Shown in pieces: positions 6,526 to 10,951 of a stretch of 10,951 bases of DNA. Made by a program: the position numbers and the translations under genes. The DNA comes from Aquamicrobium sp. (lineage in GTDB: Bacteria > Pseudomonadota > Alphaproteobacteria > Rhizobiales > Rhizobiaceae), in the NCBI GenBank assembly GCA_014860725.1, contig JACZJD010000189.1, positions 1-10,951 on the forward strand, read 5' to 3'. The notes beneath the pieces are model-generated. The model worked only from the letters and a program-made list of their open reading frames with translations. It searched no databases and had not been told where the DNA came from. Within the stretch, counting starts at the first letter, position 1. Each line of letters opens with the position of its first letter.

Positions 6526-9045
6526 ATGACCTCGCGCGATCACGGACATCGTCACGACCATCCTCACGGCGGAGACGTCGCCCCCGAAGCCGGGAGCGTG
6601 CGCGATCCGGTGTGCGGGATGACGGTGGATGCGGCCGCAGACGGGCCGCGCGCCGAGCATGCCGGGCGGGTCTACCGTTTCTGCTCCGAGGGCTGCCGCG
6701 ACAAGTTCGTCGCCGATCCTTCGGCCTACCTGACCGCCACGGATCCGGTCTGCGGGATGGAGGTGGACCGGGCGTCGGCGCGCCACTTCCTGCGCCAGGA
6801 GGGCAAGGGCTACTATTTCTGCTCCGCGAGCTGCGAGAGCAGGCTCAGGGCCGAGCCGGACAGGTACGGCGGCGCGAAACGGGCTGTCCCGGCCGAAGGC
6901 GCCTCCGGCGTCGCGCCGAGGAAGGCGGTAAAGTATACCTGCCCCATGCATCCCGAGATCGTCAGGGACGGGCCGGGATCGTGCCCGATCTGCGGCATGG
7001 CGCTGGAGCCGATGGGCGTGCCGACTGGCGAGGAGGGTCCCAATCCCGAGCTCGTCGACTTCACCCGCAGGCTCTGGGTCTCGGGCCTGCTGTCCATACC
7101 CCTCCTCGTCATCACGATGGGACCGATGCTCGGCCTGCCGGTGCGCGACTGGATCGGCGAGCGGACCGCGGCGTGGCTGGAGCTCGTGCTCGCCACGCCC
7201 GTCGTCCTGTGGGCTGCCGTTCCCTTCTTCGTGCGCGGCTACCAATCCTTCGTCAACCGCAGCCCCAACATGTGGACGCTGATCTCGATCGGCGTCGGCA
7301 CGGCCTATGCCTACAGCGTGATCGCGACGCTGTTCCCCGACATCTTCCCGCACCAGTTCCGCGGTCATGGCGAGGCGGTGCCGGTCTATTTCGAGGCCGC
7401 CGCGGTCATCGTGGCGCTGGTGTTCCTGGGACAGGTGCTGGAGCTGAGGGCGCGGGAGCGGACGGGCTCGGCGATCCGGGCGCTTCTCGACCTCGCGCCG
7501 AAGACGGCGCGGCGGATCGCTTCGGACGGCGCGGAGACCGACGTTCCGCTCGATGCGGTGAGGCAGGGCGATCTCCTCCGCGTGCGGCCGGGAGACAGCG
7601 TGCCGGTCGACGGCAGCGTGGTGGAGGGCCGCAGCGCAGTCGACGAATCCATGATCACCGGCGAGCCGGTCCCCGTCGAGAAGGCCGAAGGCGACGCGGT
7701 GACGGGCGGCACGCTGAACCGGAACGGGTCGCTGATCATCCGCGCGGAGCGCGTCGGCGCCGAGACCATGCTGTCGCAGATCGTGGAGATGGTCGCAAAG
7801 GCCCAGCGCTCCCGCGCGCCCATCCAGGGGCTCGCCGACCGCGTCTCCTATTATTTCGTGCCGACGGTGGTGCTCGTCGCCATCGTCGCCTTCGTCGTCT
7901 GGGCGCTCGTCGGCCCCGAGCCCAGCATGGTCTTCGCCATCGTGTCGGCCGTCTCGGTGCTGATCATCGCCTGCCCCTGCGCGCTCGGGCTCGCCACGCC
8001 GATGTCGATCATGACGGCGACGGGACGCGGCGCGCAGGCCGGCGTGCTCGTCAAGGACGCGGAAGCCCTCGAACGCTTCGCCAAGGTCGACACCCTGATC
8101 GTCGACAAGACCGGGACGCTCACCGAGGGGCGGCCGAAGCTGACCGACATCGTCACGGCCGAAGGCTTCGACGAGGCGCGCCTGCTGTCGCTCGCCGCCA
8201 CGCTCGAGCGCGGCTCCGAGCACCCGCTCGCCGAGGCGATCGTCGAGGGCGCCCGAGAGCGCGGCGCCACCCTCTCCAGGGCGTCCGCCTTCGAGGCGGT
8301 GACGGGCAAGGGCGTCTCCGGCAGCGTCGAGGGGCAGCGCGTTTCCCTCGGCAACGCGGCGATGATGGCGGATCTCGGCGTCGACGTCTCGCGCCTCGCC
8401 GGCGATGCCGACGCCCTGCGCGCGAACGGCAAGACCGCGATGTTCGTCGCCGTCGACGGCAGCGCTGCGGGGCTCGTCGCCGTCGCAGACCCGATCAAGG
8501 CCACCACCGCCGAGGCGATCCGGGCGCTCCACGCCAGGGGCCTCAAGATCATCATGGCCACCGGCGACAACGAGCGGACCGCGAAGGCCGTGGCGGCGAA
8601 GCTCGGCATAGACGAGGTCCGCGCCGACATGCTGCCGGAAAGCAAGCAGAAGCTCATCGAGGAGCTGAAGGCGAAGGGGGCAAGGGTGGCCATGGCCGGC
8701 GACGGCGTGAACGACGCTCCGGCGCTGGCTGCCGCCGATGTCGGCATCGCCATGGGAACGGGCGCCGACGTCGCGGTCGAGAGCGCCGGGTTCACGCTGG
8801 TCAAGGGCGACCTGAACGGCATCGTCCGCGCGCGCGCGCTGGCGCAGGCGACGATCCGCAACGTCAAGGAAAACCTCTTCTTCGCCTTCGTCTACAACGC
8901 GCTGGGCGTGCCGGTGGCCGCAGGTGTACTCTACCCCCTGTTCGGGACGATGCTGTCGCCGATGCTCGCGGCGGCGGCGATGAGCCTGTCGTCGGTCTCC
9001 GTCATCGCCAACGCCCTGCGGCTGCGCACGGTGCGGCTGGGCTGA
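6526..9045 (+). CDS. copA: Copper-exporting P1B-1 ATPase with tandem YHS domains
   Basis: This 839-residue inner-membrane pump uses ATP to export Cu(I), probably also Ag(I). The N-terminus has a His-rich start (HGHRHDHPH, 6-14), two YHS/TRASH modules (DPVCGM at 27 with FCSEGC at 52; DPVCGM at 73 with FCSASC at 98), then a heavy-metal-binding domain (YTCPMHPEI at 137 to PICGM at 158). No HMA domain with GMTCxxC is present. The core has eight membrane segments (about 183-202, 214-239, 248-270, 286-307, 440-462, 468-496, 783-807, 809-832), the actuator TGE (378-380), CPC (483-485), DKTGT with phosphorylated D527, SEHP (564-567) and GDGVNDAP (725-732). CPC, YN (790-791) and MSLSS (819-823) together indicate Cu(I) subtype P1B-1. 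The ATG at 6526 is chosen over upstream starts, which lie in the tRNA or promoter; GGAGG lies 8 bases ahead. The gene symbol is by function. Confidence 0.95.
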   Translation: MTSRDHGHRHDHPHGGDVAPEAGSVRDPVCGMTVDAAADGPRAEHAGRVYRFCSEGCRDKFVADPSAYLTATDPVCGMEVDRASARHFLRQEGKGYYFCSASCESRLRAEPDRYGGAKRAVPAEGASGVAPRKAVKYTCPMHPEIVRDGPGSCPICGMALEPMGVPTGEEGPNPELVDFTRRLWVSGLLSIPLLVITMGPMLGLPVRDWIGERTAAWLELVLATPVVLWAAVPFFVRGYQSFVNRSPNMWTLISIGVGTAYAYSVIATLFPDIFPHQFRGHGEAVPVYFEAAAVIVALVFLGQVLELRARERTGSAIRALLDLAPKTARRIASDGAETDVPLDAVRQGDLLRVRPGDSVPVDGSVVEGRSAVDESMITGEPVPVEKAEGDAVTGGTLNRNGSLIIRAERVGAETMLSQIVEMVAKAQRSRAPIQGLADRVSYYFVPTVVLVAIVAFVVWALVGPEPSMVFAIVSAVSVLIIACPCALGLATPMSIMTATGRGAQAGVLVKDAEALERFAKVDTLIVDKTGTLTEGRPKLTDIVTAEGFDEARLLSLAATLERGSEHPLAEAIVEGARERGATLSRASAFEAVTGKGVSGSVEGQRVSLGNAAMMADLGVDVSRLAGDADALRANGKTAMFVAVDGSAAGLVAVADPIKATTAEAIRALHARGLKIIMATGDNERTAKAVAAKLGIDEVRADMLPESKQKLIEELKAKGARVAMAGDGVNDAPALAAADVGIAMGTGADVAVESAGFTLVKGDLNGIVRARALAQATIRNVKENLFFAFVYNALGVPVAAGVLYPLFGTMLSPMLAAAAMSLSSVSVIANALRLRTVRLG

Positions 9046-9060
9046 GGCCCGGCCGCCTCA
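9043..9060. terminator. Palindrome joining the two convergent stop codons
   Basis: TGAGGC (9043-9048) and GCCTCA (9055-9060) form a perfect 6-bp inverted repeat with the loop CCGGCC. The TGA of the ATPase gene is the start of one arm, and the stop codon of the AidB-like gene is the end of the other. It could work as a short two-way 3'-end hairpin, but it has no T-run on either side and the stem is short. It is the only structure in the 12-base gap between the convergent genes. Confidence 0.3.
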
Positions 9061-10704
9061 GGCCTCCGCCATGGCGCGGTCGATCAGCAGCGCGACGGGC
9101 GCATCCGGGCCGAGCGTGCCGAAGGCGAGCCCGTGCTCGCCGGCGAGCCGCGAGCGGCAAAAGGCGGCCGCGATCTCGCCCGGACCGGATCTCAGCAGCA
9201 CCGACGCCTGAAGCATCAGCGCCGCCCGCTCCACGATCTGGCGGCTGCGGAACTCCATCGTCTCCGGCTCCTCGAACAGAACCGGCAGCCGGTCGAGCCC
9301 GGCATCGAAATGCCGGTCGATGCCCCTGGCGGCGGCGAGCTCGGCGAACAGCGCCTCGCGCGTCTCCGGCTCCTTGCGCAGCGCCCGCAGCACGTCGAGG
9401 CACTGGACGTTGCCCGAGCCTTCCCAGATCGAGTTCAGCGGCGCCTGCCGGTAGAGGCGCGGCATCATCGTCTCCTCGACATAGCCGATGCCGCCGAAGC
9501 ATTCCTGCGCCTCGTTGACGAAGGGCGGCGTGCGCTTGCAGATCCAGTATTTGCCGATGGCGGTGGCGATGCGCCCGAGCGCGGCCTCGTGCTCGTCGCG
9601 CGAGGCGCTGTCGATGGCGCGCGCGATGCGCAGCGTCAGCGCGATCGCCGCCTCGCTTTCCAGCGCCAGATCGGCGAGCACGTTGCGCATCAGCGGCTGG
9701 TCGACGAGATGCTTGCCGAAGGCCATGCGCTGGCGGGTGTGGTGCACGGCCTGCACCAGCGCCTGCCGCATCTGCGACGACGAGCCGGTCATGCAGTCGA
9801 GGCGCGTCAGCGCCACCATCTCGATGATCACCTGGATGCCGCGGCCTTCCTCGCCCACGAGCTCGCCGAGCGCGCCCTGGAACTCGACCTCGGAGGAGGC
9901 GTTCGACCAGTCGCCGAGCTTGTCCTTGAGCCGCTGGATTTCGACGGCGTTGCGGCTGCCGTCGGGCCGGAAGCGCGGCACGAGGAAGCAGGAGAGCCCG
10001 CCCTCGGCCTGCGCCAGCACCAGATGCGCGTCGCACATCGGCGCGGAGAAGAACCATTTGTGCCCGACGAGCTCGTAGGTGCCGTCGGCCTGGCGCACGG
10101 CGCGCGTGGTGTTGGCGCGCACGTCGGAGCCGCCCTGCTTCTCCGTCATGCCCATGCCGATGGTGCAGCCCGTCTTCTCCTCCATCGGCACGCTGCGCGG
10201 GTCGTATTCCGTGGAGATGAGCTTCGGGATCCACTTCTCCGCAAGCGCCGGCGCGTGCCTGAGCGCCGGGATCGCCGCATAGGTCATCGACATCGGGCAG
10301 CCGACGCCGGCATCGGCCTGCGAGCCGATATACATGACGGCCGCGCGCGCGACATGGGCGCCGGCGCGGTTGGCGTTGCGCCAGGCGAAACCGTTCATGC
10401 CGTAGCGCATCGCCTCCGTCATCAGCTCGTGATAGGCGGGGTGGAACTCGACCTCGTCGATGCGCCGCCCGTAGCGGTCGAAGGAACGCAGCTTCGGCTT
10501 GTTCTCGTTGGCGGTGAAGCCGACATCGACCAGCCTGCCGCCGGCCAGCTCGCCATACTCCTCCAGATGGTCGCCGGCCCAGCCCGCGCCCTCGCGCTCC
10601 ACAGCCTCGCGCAGCGCCGTGTCGCTGGTCCAGACATTGTAGTCGCGCAGCGGGACGGGCTGATTTTCGACTTCGTGGGTCACGAACCGGCTGGTAAGGG
10701 ACAT
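9058..10704 (-). CDS. AidB-like acyl-CoA dehydrogenase family protein
   Basis: This 548-residue FAD-dependent protein matches the AidB branch of the acyl-CoA dehydrogenase superfamily, close to the 541 residues I recall for E. coli AidB. Typical features are THEVENQPVPLRDYN (9-23), the long N-terminal region before the catalytic core, GMTEKQGGSDVRANTT (185-200), GHKWFFSAPMCDAHLVLAQA (214-233), FVNEAQECFGGIGYVEE (395-411), LNSIWEGSGNVQCLDVLRA (423-441) and the roughly 100-residue C-terminal region that in E. coli AidB contacts DNA. In E. coli the protein is induced by alkylation damage, but its true substrate is unclear. The family also includes dehydrogenases annotated as isovaleryl-CoA type. 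The ATG at 10704 has GAGGA 6 bases upstream. It converges on the copper ATPase and diverges from a PaaX-like regulator, which points to control by an acyl-CoA or similar ligand rather than by Ada. The symbol aidB is withheld because function may differ. Confidence 0.93.
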   Translation of the reverse strand: MSLTSRFVTHEVENQPVPLRDYNVWTSDTALREAVEREGAGWAGDHLEEYGELAGGRLVDVGFTANENKPKLRSFDRYGRRIDEVEFHPAYHELMTEAMRYGMNGFAWRNANRAGAHVARAAVMYIGSQADAGVGCPMSMTYAAIPALRHAPALAEKWIPKLISTEYDPRSVPMEEKTGCTIGMGMTEKQGGSDVRANTTRAVRQADGTYELVGHKWFFSAPMCDAHLVLAQAEGGLSCFLVPRFRPDGSRNAVEIQRLKDKLGDWSNASSEVEFQGALGELVGEEGRGIQVIIEMVALTRLDCMTGSSSQMRQALVQAVHHTRQRMAFGKHLVDQPLMRNVLADLALESEAAIALTLRIARAIDSASRDEHEAALGRIATAIGKYWICKRTPPFVNEAQECFGGIGYVEETMMPRLYRQAPLNSIWEGSGNVQCLDVLRALRKEPETREALFAELAAARGIDRHFDAGLDRLPVLFEEPETMEFRSRQIVERAALMLQASVLLRSGPGEIAAAFCRSRLAGEHGLAFGTLGPDAPVALLIDRAMAEA

Positions 10705-10713
10705 GGCGCTTCC

Positions 10714-10741
10714 TCGACCTCTGGATGTTTTTCGTGATAAT
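10714..10741 (+). promoter_or_regulatory. Candidate promoter of the PaaX-like regulator
   Basis: TCGACC (10714-10719) is followed after 16 bases by GATAAT (10736-10741), five of six matches to the -10 consensus. Transcription would start about 7 bases later, around 10748, almost at the ATG of the regulator (10750). The message would then be leaderless, which agrees with the lack of any ribosome binding site before this ATG. The -10 overlaps the opposing -10 of the AidB-like gene. Confidence 0.45.
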
Positions 10742-10766
10742 TACTGTTTATGCCTGAAATCGTCAA
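10738..10766 (-). promoter_or_regulatory. Candidate promoter of the AidB-like gene
   Basis: On the minus strand TTGACG (10766-10761, five of six) is followed after exactly 17 bases by TAATTA (10743-10738). Transcription would start near 10731, giving a leader of about 26 nt that includes the GAGGA ribosome binding site. The -35 lies within the first codons of the divergent regulator gene. The imperfect palindrome TGAAAT-CGTC-AATTCA (10755-10770) covers the -35 and could be an operator. Confidence 0.5.
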
Positions 10767-10951
10767 TTCAAGTAATATCGAGACGCCGAATGCAAGGCGG
10801 GTCATCCTCAACCTGCTGCGGGTGGCCGAGGGCGGGGTGCTGAGCGCCGCCGAGGCCATCGCCGCCTGCGCCCTGTTCGGCATCTCGGGCAACAGCGTCA
10901 GGGTGACGCTCGCGCGCCTGTCGCAGGCGCGGCTGGTCGAGGCGGCCGGGC
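10750..10951 (+). CDS. PaaX-like transcriptional regulator, N-terminal part, cut by the window end
   Basis: An ATG at 10750 opens a frame with no stop to the end of the window, giving 67 residues that begin MPEIVNSSNIETPNARR. The segment LSAAEAIAACALFGISGNSV (31-50) followed by RVTLARLSQARLVEAA (51-66) is a winged-helix DNA-binding domain like that at the N-terminus of PaaX-family regulators (compare the ALFGISENSVRVALARL pattern I recall). PaaX itself represses phenylacetate catabolism and is released by phenylacetyl-CoA. The ligand here is unknown. The gene diverges from the AidB-like dehydrogenase with 45 bases between start codons, which makes that gene its most likely target. No ribosome binding site precedes the ATG, and no other start lies nearby (the next, a GTG, is codon 25). 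The C-terminal effector domain is outside the window, so the family call rests on about 40 residues. Confidence 0.75.
   Translation, partial: MPEIVNSSNIETPNARRVILNLLRVAEGGVLSAAEAIAACALFGISGNSVRVTLARLSQARLVEAAG

Noticed and set aside
6505..8532. 675-codon minus-strand frame opposite the copper ATPase
   Set aside because: It mirrors strong third-position G+C bias in the ATPase gene and shows no domain of its own.

Overview
The window looks like chromosomal DNA from a high-G+C alphaproteobacterium of the order Hyphomicrobiales (Rhizobiales), most likely near Mesorhizobium and the Phyllobacteriaceae. The evidence is the gene order murA - DUF2948 - hisD - UPF0262 - low-molecular-weight phosphatase - infA - maf - yacG - tRNA-Phe, which I recall as typical of that order. 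The visible G+C richness, with long shadow ORFs in most frames, also fits. Genus assignment is an inference.

Left part (1-6333, all on the minus strand, transcribed right to left): a 68-residue basic protein (5968-6174); murA, the first committed step of peptidoglycan synthesis; a gene-free gap with a large G-rich/C-rich inverted repeat (4319-4424); then a tight block of DUF2948, hisD (last step of histidine synthesis), UPF0262 and a phosphatase-fold protein, with gaps of only 5 to 10 bases. After 105 bases holding a probable promoter and two inverted repeats come infA (initiation factor 1), maf (nucleotide pyrophosphatase), yacG (zinc-binding gyrase inhibitor) and finally tRNA-Phe with its own promoter. 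These are core housekeeping genes for translation, cell wall, nucleotide-pool cleaning and amino-acid supply.

Right part (6334-10951, more accessory): tRNA-Thr(GGU) on the plus strand is followed by a copper-exporting P1B-1 ATPase. The ATPase has two YHS metal-binding modules and a heavy-metal-binding domain in place of the usual HMA domain. A CueR-type operator-promoter with a 19-base spacer lies just upstream, but no cueR gene is in the window. The ATPase converges, with 12 bases between stop codons, on an AidB-like acyl-CoA dehydrogenase. Diverging from that gene is a PaaX-like regulator cut off by the window end. The two divergent promoters appear to overlap at their -10 elements, and the regulator's message is probably leaderless.

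I found no clearly new multi-gene system. The most distinctive items are the G-rich hairpin after murA, the compact overlapping promoters between the AidB-like gene and the PaaX-like gene, the YHS-YHS-HMBD copper pump under an orphan CueR box, and the small conserved-looking gene upstream of murA. I saw no insertion sequences, integrases, CRISPR arrays or replication origins.
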